Below, in pieces: positions 17,301 to 24,438 of a stretch of DNA of 64,000 nt. How positions within the stretch are numbered: position 1 is the first letter of the stretch; every line of letters starts with the position of its first letter. The stretch comes from Planctomycetota bacterium (GTDB lineage: Bacteria > Planctomycetota > Phycisphaerae > Phycisphaerales > UBA1924): contig JAFEBP010000001.1 of the NCBI GenBank assembly GCA_018242605.1, positions 12,118 to 76,117 of the forward strand, given 5' to 3'. The position numbers and the translations under genes were made by a program. The notes under the pieces are model-generated. The model did not search any database, was not told where the DNA came from, and worked only from the letters and a program-made list of their open reading frames with translations.

Positions 17301-17917
17301 TCCTCCGGCGTGGGCGGCAGGCCTGTCAGATCAAGCAGCACCCGTCGCAGCAGAGTCGCCTTGTCCGCCTCGGGGCTGGGCGACACCTTGGATTGCTCCA
17401 TTCTCGCGAGGATGAACCGATCGATCTCGTTCCGAGGCCATGCCCCATCCGCCACCGCCGGCACCGCGCCCTTGACCGGCGCAACGAATGACCAGTGCGG
17501 CTCGTACTCGGCGCCCTGAGCGATCCACCGCCGGATGAGTTCCTGCTCCTCCTGGGAAAGCGGCCGCTTGTGGCTCGAGGGCGGCGGCATCACTTCATCG
17601 TCGTGCGTGCTCGTGATGCGCCGAATGAGCTCGCTCTCTCCCGGATCGCCGGGCACGATCGCGAACGCTCCGCCCAGGTCCCGCAGCGCTTCCTCGCGCA
17701 GGTCCAGCCGCAACTCCGCGCGGCGTTTCGCCGGATCCGGCCCGTGGCATTGAAAACATCGATCCGAGAGAATCGGCCGAATGTCCCGATCGAACCGCAC
17801 ATCCGATGCCTTCGCATCAGGCGGTGTCGGTTCCCGCCAACTCCCCCCAAAGCACAACGCCGCACCGCTGGCCGCGGCGGCACCAACAAACGCAATGAGC
17901 CGGCGTGCAAGGATCAT
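14333..17917 (-). CDS. Planctomycete cytochrome-type DUF1549/DUF1553 protein (PSD1 family)
   Basis: 1194 aa exported protein. ATG 17917 gives a signal segment (LIAFVGAAAASGAALCF). A PSCyt1-type haem motif CFQCHG lies near residue 55 with VPGDPGESELIRRI and MPPP after it. DUF1549 follows (WIAQGAEYEPHWSFVAP, RYGDTNGIH, and a second CARCHDHKFDPI), then a middle beta-rich carbohydrate-binding-like insert, and DUF1553 at the C-terminus (AVNRVWELLFGVGIVKTSEDF, FDAPTRESCVIRRANTNTPLQ). The family is almost confined to Planctomycetes/Verrucomicrobia and usually sits beside a DUF1501 sulfatase-like gene; none is present here. Biochemical function is unknown, though extracellular redox or polymer processing has been proposed. 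Confidence 0.92.
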   Translation of the reverse strand: MILARRLIAFVGAAAASGAALCFGGSWREPTPPDAKASDVRFDRDIRPILSDRCFQCHGPDPAKRRAELRLDLREEALRDLGGAFAIVPGDPGESELIRRITSTHDDEVMPPPSSHKRPLSQEEQELIRRWIAQGAEYEPHWSFVAPVKGAVPAVADGAWPRNEIDRFILARMEQSKVSPSPEADKATLLRRVLLDLTGLPPTPEELDAFLADTSADAYDKWVDRILTQEPYRSRMAERLASPWCDAARYGDTNGIHTDAGRQMWLWRDWVLEAFRDGMPFDRFITEQLAGDLIENASESQKIATGFCRNHVMTDEGGAIPEEYLAEYAADRTMTMSSVFLGLTVGCARCHDHKFDPITTEDFYSLTAFFNSIEEPGLYSQLPDSNRAFEPFISVPTPRQRELLEEISRKSEAAREQLTHPDPAERTAQESFVAGAAREAGVAWAESRVVGAASQGGATAEIGSDDSVRFTGKNPDREQQEITLTTNGAGLRLVLLEALPDPQTGKPGRFGNGNAVLTGISVSVSPAGDPQSPGHEVPLVWAWADHSQMNGDFDITNALNGGDDRGWALNAHNVPGGRVALFLAGEAFGNSAGASVKITLKNDSRYTGHSLARVRIRLGTISDAALEKLPLASSRWRIAGPFPFSTDQDRYDKVFGPEEGQVLDLKRNFGFGNQYWQFAPDLADGRVNPLASGNGAIYTGKMVYAPSRRQVRFSLGSDDGFQLYIAGQRVAENRTERSVQADQDKATAEFPAGPNGLVLKIVNTGGDSGSYLRMEESPELAGDLVAAILPPDAVSPELKSRVATAWGTVHSPRYREAAKQLAELGAKQREIEAAVPRTMVMKELATPRPTFVLSRGQYDQPDKARPVTRRPPTVLGALPEGAPQNRLGLAQWLTSPTNPLTARIAVNRVWELLFGVGIVKTSEDFGLQGEWPSHPELLDYLAVTFRENRWDLKRLIRDIVTSATYRQDSKFRPELAERDPENRLLTRYPRRRLAAEQVRDLALSVSGLLVERVGGPSVKPPQPPGLWQEVAMPASNTKEYIAGMGDDVHRRSLYTYWKRACPPPTMQAFDAPTRESCVIRRANTNTPLQALALWNDEQFVEAARTLASTAMAQSGSDAQRAAWLFRRCTARVPEEAELNVMIGSLNAFRDRYRADTASAEKLAAAAKTQDAAELASWTMAASGLISLHETLTQR

Positions 17918-18092
17918 GACCAGTCGCAGAAGCCTCAGTCTAGCGTGACCGAGGCGTCGGCATCGGCCCGTTCCACCCTGACTTCCCCCTTCCCGGCGAT
18001 TGCCGCCAGCCATCGGATTCCCGAGTGCCTCAAACTGCTGTCAGTCGCCTTGCCCGCGTATCATCTTGGCCCGACACATTCGGGACCCGTTC

Positions 18093-18165
18093 GAGGGCGT
18101 AGCTCAGTCGGTAGAGCAGCGGCCTTTTAAGCCGTAGGTCCGGGGTTCGAGTCCCCGCGCCCTCA
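18093..18165 (+). tRNA. tRNA-Lys (anticodon UUU)
   Basis: 73-base cloverleaf. Acceptor GAGGGCG pairs with CGCCCTC, D stem GCTC/GAGC, anticodon stem GCGGC/GCCGT with loop CTTTTAA (anticodon TTT), T arm CGGGG-TTCGAGT-CCCCG, discriminator A. CCA is not encoded. Confidence 0.97.
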
Positions 18166-18170
18166 TTCCC

Positions 18171-18190
18171 CCCGCCGAAACCCCGGCGGG
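18171..18190 (+). terminator. GC hairpin after tRNA-Lys
   Basis: CCCGCCG (18171-18177) pairs with CGGCGGG (18184-18190) over a 6-base loop, 5 bases after the tRNA. There is no T-tract, so it could be a terminator or a 3' processing hairpin. Confidence 0.55.
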
Positions 18191-18210
18191 CCACCCATGG
18201 AACGATTCCG

Positions 18211-21200
18211 TTGACACACGTCCTGCACGCGAACTGGCGACACGGGCTCCTCCACCTTTGGATGGAGTCCGAGGAGATGCTGGCCGCCAACGCCGAGGCG
18301 CCGCGCCTGGCCCCGGGCGTCTGGTCCCACCCCTTCACCGCCCTGTCCGCCGCGGTCGCCGCGGCGTTGCCCGCCTTCAAGGCCGATCCCGGCACGATCC
18401 GCGTGCGCCTGCCCGCCATCGATAACCGCCCCCTTCCCAGCAGCACCCTTGCCCGGGCCACCGGTCGCCTGTGGGCGGGCGAGAGCGAAGACGGGCTCCC
18501 CCCGGCCCCGCCCGTCATCCAGACGTTTGAAGTCCCCACCCTCGCCCTGACCGCGACCGACGCCGCCAACGTCGTCCCCATGCTCTCCGAAATGCTCGAG
18601 GGCGAGGCCGAACTGAGCACCGACGAGGCCGAACCTCACCCCGCACGCTATCCCGTCGCCGGTGCATCGTTTCAGTACTTCGCCGCCGCGATCCGCCTCG
18701 CTCGCCACCTGTTGGTCCAGCAGCGATTCGTTCCTTCCCTCGTGCAGACCGCCGCGGGCGAACTCCGCGGAGCCTGGCAGGGCTGGATGAGCGACGAGGC
18801 CACCGCGTACCGACTCTCCGGACTCGTCAGTTCCATGCCCGTGAGCGCTCGCTGCGCCGAGGATCACAACCGTCACGACGGCGGCGCGATCACGCAGGAG
18901 TTCGTGCACGCGATCGTGGACGCCCAGTGCCGCGCCACGCTCGAGTCCGATGGCTTCCCCGATTCCATCAGCGAGCGCGACCCCGCCGCCGACCCGCACG
19001 TCGCGTGGTTGGGCGGCCTGCTCTCCGCCAACGAATCCGTCAAGGCCGGCGCTGCCGTGCGCCAGGAAATGGTCCGGCGCGTGCGCGGGTGGATCGGTGT
19101 TCTCGAAGAGCGAGGAGCTTCCTCCGCCTGGCGTTTGCTCATGCGTCTGCGCGAGCCCGAGGTCGCCGGTTTGGCGCCCAACGCCGCGCCCGACCCCAAC
19201 GACGCAGTCTGGATCGTCACGTTTCACCTTCAGGCCGTGGAGCAGCCATCGCTGGTCATCGATGCCGTCGATGTCTGGCAGGTCAGCGGCGATTCCGTGA
19301 CCATTATGGGCCGCCGCCTGGATCAGCCCACCGAACTGTTGTTGGGCGAACTCGGCCGCGCTTCCCGTCTGTACAAACGCCTCGAAGACGCCTTGGAAGA
19401 GAGCGAGCCCTCCTCGCTGGCGCTCACCACGAAGCAGGCGTACGAGTTCCTGCGCGAAGTGCGCCCGGTGCTGGTCGAGCAGGGCTTCGCCGTCGTCGCT
19501 CCGGATTGGTGGGAGTCTCCCGCCGCGCGGGTGGGCGCGAAACTGCGTCTGGAGTCTGACGCCGTCAACCCCTTCGACCGCGCCCGCGGCGGCCTCACCA
19601 ATGCCGCCAAGGCCCAGATCGGCCTGGCCGCGCTCATTGGCTACAAGTGGGAGATCGCCGTCGGCGACACCATGCTCTCGCTGCACGAGTTCGAGCAGCT
19701 CGCCGCCCGCAAGACGCCGCTCGTGCGTGTGAACGGCCGCTGGGTCGAGATCCGCCCCGAAGACGTCCAAGCCGCCGTCAAGTTCATCCGCGAGCATCCC
19801 GGCGGGCAGGTCAAGCTTGGCGAAGCGCTCCGCATGGCCTTCGCCGCCGACTCCGACGACACCGGCATCCCGGTCGTCGGTCTCGAAGCCACCGGCTGGC
19901 TCAACGCATTCCTCAATAGCGAGTCATCGTCCAAGCAGATCACGATGCTCGCCACCCCCGATTCCTTCAAGGGCACGCTCCGCCCCTACCAGGCCCGCGG
20001 CGTTTCCTGGATGGCCTTCCAGGAACACCTGGGCTTTGGCATTTGCCTCGCCGACGACATGGGCCTGGGCAAGACGATCCAGTTGCTCGCGCTCCTCGCG
20101 TGGGAACGCGAACTCGACGCGCCCGCGCCCAGCCTCACCGAGAACCCACCCGAGTCTTCCGCGGCTCCCGCGGTCGCATCGGCCCCCACGCCAACTCCCG
20201 CGCCAACCCCGACCCCGTCCGCCGAGGTCTCCGCGGCACCGGCCGCCCAATCCGTGGCGGTTGATCCAACGCTTCTTCTCGTGCCCATGTCCGTCGTCGG
20301 CAACTGGATCCACGAGACCGCCCGCTTCTGCCCGCACCTGCGGGTGCTCGTGCACCACGGCCCCACGCGCCCGCTCGGCGATGCGTTCGTGGAGCGCGCC
20401 GGGCAGAGCGATCTGGTCATCACCACCTATGCCCTCGCCAATCGCGACAAGGAGACCATCGCCCGCGTGAAGTGGGGACGCGTGGTGCTCGACGAAGCCC
20501 AGTACGTCAAGAATCCCGCCGCCAAGCAGAGCCGCGCCGTGCGGACATTCAACTCCGATCGCCGCGTGGCTCTCACCGGTACGCCCGTCGAGAACCGGCT
20601 CACAGAACTCTGGTCGATCATGGATTTCCTCAACCCAGGCTACCTGGGGTCGGCGGGATCATTCCGCCAGAAGTTCGCCGTGCCGATCGAGCGCTACCAC
20701 GACAAGATCCGCGGCGAGCAACTCAGAGGTCTCATCCGTCCATTCGTGCTCCGCCGCCTCAAGACCGACCCCACCGTCGTGGCAGATCTGCCCGAAAAGG
20801 TCGAGAGCCGCGAGTTCAGCCATCTCACCAGCGAGCAGGCCGCGCTCTACGAGAACTGTGTCAAACGCACGCTCAGCGACGTGGACGAGGCAGACGGCAT
20901 GCAGCGCCGCGGCCTGGTCCTTTCGGCCCTCGTGCGCCTCAAGCAGATCTGCAATCACCCGCTCTTGGCGCTCAAGGGCATCGAAGACCCCACGGGCAAG
21001 CTCGTGGACCCCACGCGATCCGGAAAGTGCATCCGCCTGTTGGAAATGCTCGACGAAGTGATCGCCGAGGGCGACTCCTCGCTCGTTTTCACCCAGTTCC
21101 GTGAGATGGGCAAGCTTCTCGAGTCCATGATCGCTCACCGGTTCCAGAAGGATGTGCTGTTCATCCACGGCGGCACGACCCAGCCCCAGCGTCAGGCAAT

Positions 21201-21567
21201 TATCGATCGATTCCAGCGCTCGGACGGCACTTCTCCGGTGCTCATCCTGAGTCTTCGCGCGGGCGGCGTCGGCCTCAACCTCACCGCCGCGACGCACGTC
21301 TTCCACTTTGACCGCTGGTGGAACCCCGCCGTCGAGAATCAGGCCACCGACCGCGCGTACCGCATCGGCCAGACCCGCACCGTGCAGGTCCACAAGTTCG
21401 TCGTCCGCGGCACCCTCGAAGAGCGAATCGACCAGATGATCGAGAGCAAGACCGAGCTCGCCGAGAACATCATCGGCAGCGGCGAACAGTGGATCAGCGA
21501 GATGTCCACCGAACAGCTCCGCGACATCCTGACGCTTCGCAACGACGCCGTTGACGACGAACCCTGA
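18211..21567 (+). CDS. SNF2-family DEAD/DEAH-type helicase
   Basis: 1118 aa SWI2/SNF2 ATPase, a DNA translocase family. TTG 18211 is taken as start because the product then begins with THVLHANWRHGLLHLWMES, the usual opening of bacterial SNF2 proteins (hydrophobic pattern then acid). Residues to about 585 form the bacterial N-terminal SNF2_assoc region. The motor follows: Q/I region LRPYQARGVSWMAF, Walker A DDMGLGKTIQ, a Pro/Thr/Ala-rich insert, DExx box VVLDEAQYVKNP, TGTPVENRLTELWSI, HGGTTQPQRQAIIDRF, SLRAGGVGLNLTAA and ATDRAYRIGQTRTVQVHK (motif VI). No N-terminal SWIM zinc finger was seen. Role in bacteria is not settled; transcription or DNA repair are candidates. Confidence 0.93.
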   Translation: MTHVLHANWRHGLLHLWMESEEMLAANAEAPRLAPGVWSHPFTALSAAVAAALPAFKADPGTIRVRLPAIDNRPLPSSTLARATGRLWAGESEDGLPPAPPVIQTFEVPTLALTATDAANVVPMLSEMLEGEAELSTDEAEPHPARYPVAGASFQYFAAAIRLARHLLVQQRFVPSLVQTAAGELRGAWQGWMSDEATAYRLSGLVSSMPVSARCAEDHNRHDGGAITQEFVHAIVDAQCRATLESDGFPDSISERDPAADPHVAWLGGLLSANESVKAGAAVRQEMVRRVRGWIGVLEERGASSAWRLLMRLREPEVAGLAPNAAPDPNDAVWIVTFHLQAVEQPSLVIDAVDVWQVSGDSVTIMGRRLDQPTELLLGELGRASRLYKRLEDALEESEPSSLALTTKQAYEFLREVRPVLVEQGFAVVAPDWWESPAARVGAKLRLESDAVNPFDRARGGLTNAAKAQIGLAALIGYKWEIAVGDTMLSLHEFEQLAARKTPLVRVNGRWVEIRPEDVQAAVKFIREHPGGQVKLGEALRMAFAADSDDTGIPVVGLEATGWLNAFLNSESSSKQITMLATPDSFKGTLRPYQARGVSWMAFQEHLGFGICLADDMGLGKTIQLLALLAWERELDAPAPSLTENPPESSAAPAVASAPTPTPAPTPTPSAEVSAAPAAQSVAVDPTLLLVPMSVVGNWIHETARFCPHLRVLVHHGPTRPLGDAFVERAGQSDLVITTYALANRDKETIARVKWGRVVLDEAQYVKNPAAKQSRAVRTFNSDRRVALTGTPVENRLTELWSIMDFLNPGYLGSAGSFRQKFAVPIERYHDKIRGEQLRGLIRPFVLRRLKTDPTVVADLPEKVESREFSHLTSEQAALYENCVKRTLSDVDEADGMQRRGLVLSALVRLKQICNHPLLALKGIEDPTGKLVDPTRSGKCIRLLEMLDEVIAEGDSSLVFTQFREMGKLLESMIAHRFQKDVLFIHGGTTQPQRQAIIDRFQRSDGTSPVLILSLRAGGVGLNLTAATHVFHFDRWWNPAVENQATDRAYRIGQTRTVQVHKFVVRGTLEERIDQMIESKTELAENIIGSGEQWISEMSTEQLRDILTLRNDAVDDEP

Positions 21568-21574
21568 AGTGGCT

Positions 21575-21620
21575 TGGCCGTCCCGGCCATTGCTTCTTCT
21601 GTGGTTCGGCCGTCCCGGCC
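21575..21620. repeat. Two copies of a GGCCG-TCC-CGGCC hairpin repeat
   Basis: TGGCCGTCCCGGCCA (21575-21589) and a near-copy, GGCCGTCCCGGCCA starting at 21608, each form a 5-6 bp stem over TCC. They lie between convergent genes (SNF2 helicase and moaB), where transcription should end from both sides. No T-tract follows. Confidence 0.6.
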
Positions 21621-21690
21621 ATCTGCGATTCCGTTTCTTCCCGGTCCCGGCCGCGGCAGGCGCACAGCAGCCAGCCTACGCACACATCCC

Positions 21691-22182
21691 TCAGTGCGCC
21701 GAACTCTCACCGCGCAAAACTCCCACGGCGTGCGGCAACAACTCCGCGATCGCCGCGAGCTGTTCCGTCGCTCCCTTCGGCGACCCCGGTAGCGTCACGA
21801 TCAATGTGCGTCCCGCCGCGCCGGCCACGCCCCTCGACAGGTACGCCTTCGCATTCGCGGCCCCCGTGCGAGCCCGCGCCAGTTCCATCAGCCCCGGGTG
21901 GGCGCGTTCGATCACCCGCAGCGCCGCCTCCGGTGTCACATCCCGCGCCGAGAGCCCTGTCCCTCCCGTGCTCACGATCAGATCCACGTCCGCCGCGATC
22001 CACTCGCGGAATTTCGCCTCCAGCGCCGCGAGATCGTCCGGCACGCAGACGCTCGACAAGATTTGCGCCCCCAGCCGCTCTCGCAGCATCGCCGCCACCG
22101 CCGGGCCGGAGAGATCCTCCGATTGCCCCGCCGCGCACCGATCCGAACTCGTGAGCACCGCCGCTCGGATCGGTCGGTTCAT
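21691..22182 (-). CDS. moaB: Molybdopterin adenylyltransferase-like (MoaB/MogA) protein
   Basis: 163 aa protein of the MoaB/MogA fold that activates molybdopterin by adenylylation for metal insertion. AAVLTSSDRCAAGQSEDLSG is the N-terminal strand and loop; STGGTGLSARDVTPEA is the family signature, and TLPGSPKGATEQL the C-terminal motif. The ATG overlaps the moaC stop by four bases (ATGA), so translation is probably coupled. MoaB and MogA cannot be separated by sequence alone here. Confidence 0.92.
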   Translation of the reverse strand: MNRPIRAAVLTSSDRCAAGQSEDLSGPAVAAMLRERLGAQILSSVCVPDDLAALEAKFREWIAADVDLIVSTGGTGLSARDVTPEAALRVIERAHPGLMELARARTGAANAKAYLSRGVAGAAGRTLIVTLPGSPKGATEQLAAIAELLPHAVGVLRGESSAH

Positions 22183-22673
22183 GCCCCGCCCTCCGCGTGG
22201 TAGTCCCCGCTGCGTCCGCCGCGTTTCTCGATCACGCGCAGGCCCTCGATCACCATCCCCTTATCCAACGCCTTGCCCATGTCGATGATGGTGAGAGCCG
22301 CCACCGCCACCGCGGTCAACGCTTCCATCTCAACGCCCGTCTTCGCGTGCGTTCGTGCGCTCGCCATCACCCGAACCCGACCGTTGAGTAACTCCACCTC
22401 AACATCCACCTTGTCCAGAGGCAACTGGTGGCACAGCGGGATCAACTCATCCGTGCGTTTCGCGGCTTGAACTCCCGCGATCCGCGCGACCGCGAACAGA
22501 TCGCCCTTCGCCAGAGAGTTCGATCGGATCGCCCCCGCCAACGCCTCGTTGACCCGGACGAACGCCTCCGCCACCGCCACCCGGGCCGTGACTGGCTTGT
22601 CTCCCACGTCGACCATGTTCGCTTCGCCCCGCGTGTTGATGTGCGAGAGGCCCGGCGTTTTCTGTTCGCTCAT
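22179..22673 (-). CDS. moaC: Cyclic pyranopterin monophosphate synthase MoaC
   Basis: 164 aa enzyme converting 3',8-cH2GTP made by MoaA into cyclic pyranopterin monophosphate. SHINTRGEANMVDVGDKPVT is the family N-terminus, followed by KGDLFAVARIAGVQAAKRT, IPLCHQLPLDKVDVEVEL (catalytic region with conserved His/Leu) and TGVEMEALTAVAVAALTIID. ATG 22673 is preferred over a start 17 codons upstream, which lies inside the shared promoter region. moaB follows with overlap. Confidence 0.95.
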   Translation of the reverse strand: MSEQKTPGLSHINTRGEANMVDVGDKPVTARVAVAEAFVRVNEALAGAIRSNSLAKGDLFAVARIAGVQAAKRTDELIPLCHQLPLDKVDVEVELLNGRVRVMASARTHAKTGVEMEALTAVAVAALTIIDMGKALDKGMVIEGLRVIEKRGGRSGDYHAEGGA

Positions 22674-22680
22674 GCAGCCA

Positions 22681-22686
22681 ACTGTA
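22681..22686 (-). promoter_or_regulatory. -10-like hexamer TACAGT before moaC
   Basis: Minus-strand TACAGT, 7-base spacer, ATG 22673, no Shine-Dalgarno. It lies 14 bases from the opposing moaD hexamer. Confidence 0.5.
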
Positions 22687-22700
22687 TCAGCCGCGGCGTG

Positions 22701-22706
22701 TACACT
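22701..22706 (+). promoter_or_regulatory. -10-like hexamer TACACT before moaD
   Basis: TACACT, 6-base spacer TCGCCG, ATG 22713, no Shine-Dalgarno. Together with the moaC hexamer it makes a 39-base divergent start region. Confidence 0.5.
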
Positions 22707-22712
22707 TCGCCG

Positions 22713-22958
22713 ATGATCGTTCAAGTCCTGCTCTTCGGCCCCGAGCGAACCGCCGTGGGCGCTTCCAGCGTTGACGTAGTGCTCGACGGCGCCCGCACCT
22801 GCGCCGCCCTGCGACAGCGGCTCGCTTCTCAGGCGCCGGCTCTGGCGCCGAGCCTGCGCAGCGCTCGCTTTGCCGTCAACTCTCGATTCGCCGATGACAG
22901 CAGCGAGATCTCCCCCGGCGACGAGGTCGCCCTCATCGGCATGGTGTCCGGCGGATGA
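22713..22958 (+). CDS. moaD: Molybdopterin synthase sulfur carrier subunit MoaD
   Basis: 81 aa ubiquitin-like sulfur carrier. VQVLLFGPERTAVGASS is the first beta hairpin, and the C-terminus ends EVALIGMVSGG, the Gly-Gly tail that is adenylated and thiocarboxylated. Length is normal for the family. Its stop overlaps the moaE start by four bases (ATGA). Confidence 0.92.
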   Translation: MIVQVLLFGPERTAVGASSVDVVLDGARTCAALRQRLASQAPALAPSLRSARFAVNSRFADDSSEISPGDEVALIGMVSGG

Positions 22959-23329
22959 ACATCACTGTCGAAATCGTGGACGGCCCCGTACCGCACGCGC
23001 CACCGCCCCCGGTGCCCGGTGCCGGCGCGGTGTTGGAGTTCGATGGCATTGTCCGCCCCCTCGAGGCAGGCCGCACCATCACCGCGCTGCACTACCAGAC
23101 TTACGAGCCGATGGCCCAGCACATGCTCCGCGAAGCCGCCGAGAGTGTCGCGGCCCGCCACGGACTGTTGTACCTGTCCGTGGTCCACAGCCGCGGCGAA
23201 GTGTCCGTCGGCGCCTGCTCACTGCGGGTCATCGTGGCCGCGCCGCACCGCGCCGAGGCACTGGCCGCGATGGCCGAGTACATCGATCGGTTGAAACGCG
23301 ATGTGCCGATCTGGAAGTCCGCTCCCTGA
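22955..23329 (+). CDS. moaE: Molybdopterin synthase catalytic subunit MoaE
   Basis: 124 aa. With MoaD it puts two sulfurs on cyclic pyranopterin monophosphate. GAVLEFDGIVRPLEAGRTI, LHYQTYEPMAQHML, LSVVHSRGEVSVGACSL and the C-terminal LKRDVPIWK (with the two lysines expected at the active site) match MoaE. Its stop directly abuts the stop of convergent moaA at TGATCA (23327-23332). Confidence 0.93.
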   Translation: MNITVEIVDGPVPHAPPPPVPGAGAVLEFDGIVRPLEAGRTITALHYQTYEPMAQHMLREAAESVAARHGLLYLSVVHSRGEVSVGACSLRVIVAAPHRAEALAAMAEYIDRLKRDVPIWKSAP

Positions 23330-24379
23330 TCACCCGCCGATGGCCGACATGGGGCGCTCCGGCTGCGTGAACCCCGGCGCCGAAATGCCGTGCCCGGCCT
23401 GTTTGGTCCACGTGCAGTCGATCAGGAAGTCCGCGAGTTCTTCATCGCTCGCGTTGCTACGCAGCAGTGGTCGGATGTCCCATTCGTTCAGGCTGAACAG
23501 GCACGGGCGGACCTTGCCGTCGGCGGTGATGCGCAGCCGGCTGCACGCGCCGCAGAACGCTCGCGTCACCGGCGCGATCACCCCGACCCGTCCGGGCGCC
23601 CCGTCGGCGAACCGGAAGTTCAGAGAGGTGCTCGAGTCTTCGTCGCGACCCACCGGTTCCAGCGCATACGCCCCGCCGATCCGCTCGATGATCTCGGCGG
23701 CCGGGACGAGCTTGTCGGGCTGCCACGTGCGCCCCGAATCCAGAGGCATGAACTCGATGAAACGAACATCAATGTCATGATCGCGTGCCAGCCGCGTGAG
23801 GGGCACCACCTGATCGTCGTTCATCCCGCGGATGATGACCGCGTTCACCTTGACGGGGTTGAATCCGGCGTTCTGCGCGGCCGTGATCGCCGCGATGACG
23901 GTCGCCACGGGTGTGGCCGAGCGTGTGACCGCCGCGAACCTCGCATCGTCTATCCCGTCGATGCTGATCGTGACGCGGTTGAGCCCGGCCCGTTTCCACG
24001 CCGCCGCCGACGCAGCGTCCGTCAGCGAACCGTTGGTCGTGATCGCCACGTCGATGTCGCCCAGCGCGGCCACCCCCGCGATGATGTCGGTGAGTTGCGG
24101 GTGCAGCGTTGGCTCACCCCCGGTGATCCGCACCTTGTTCACTCCCAGGCCGACGCACACTCTCGCCAGCCGGACGTACTCCGAAGGCGCAAGCAACTGG
24201 TCGCGGTCCATGAAGCGCACGTTCGGCTCCATGCAATAGACGCACCGGAAGTTGCACCGATCGGTGATCGACAGCCGCAGGTCCCGGATGGTCCGACCGT
24301 GTGAGTCGATCAGGCGCCGCGTCCGCTCCGGCGACGGCGGGGGTGTCGGCGCGAGGGCGGTCGAGCCGGCGGCTAAAAT
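23330..24379 (-). CDS. moaA: GTP 3',8-cyclase MoaA, non-canonical start
   Basis: Radical-SAM enzyme starting molybdopterin synthesis from GTP. The frame reads RLIDSHGRTIRDLRLSITDR then CNFRCVYC, the essential SAM 4Fe-4S triad (24233-24256), continuing MEPNVRF, VRITGGEPTLHPQL, and the second cluster CGACSRLRITADGKVRPC. The first in-frame ATG (24232) lies immediately after the triad, and there is no ATG, GTG or TTG between it and the stop at 24461. Start must therefore be a rare codon; ATT at 24377-24379 is used here, CTG codons at 24383 and 24440 are alternatives. About 349 aa from ATT. Lies downstream of the aminotransferase on the same strand. Confidence 0.85.
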   Translation of the reverse strand: MLAAGSTALAPTPPPSPERTRRLIDSHGRTIRDLRLSITDRCNFRCVYCMEPNVRFMDRDQLLAPSEYVRLARVCVGLGVNKVRITGGEPTLHPQLTDIIAGVAALGDIDVAITTNGSLTDAASAAAWKRAGLNRVTISIDGIDDARFAAVTRSATPVATVIAAITAAQNAGFNPVKVNAVIIRGMNDDQVVPLTRLARDHDIDVRFIEFMPLDSGRTWQPDKLVPAAEIIERIGGAYALEPVGRDEDSSTSLNFRFADGAPGRVGVIAPVTRAFCGACSRLRITADGKVRPCLFSLNEWDIRPLLRSNASDEELADFLIDCTWTKQAGHGISAPGFTQPERPMSAIGG

Positions 24380-24438
24380 GGGCAGGGCGAGGCCGATGAG
24401 GATGATACGGACCGGCGCGTGGCCGGGATTGCAGCGAC

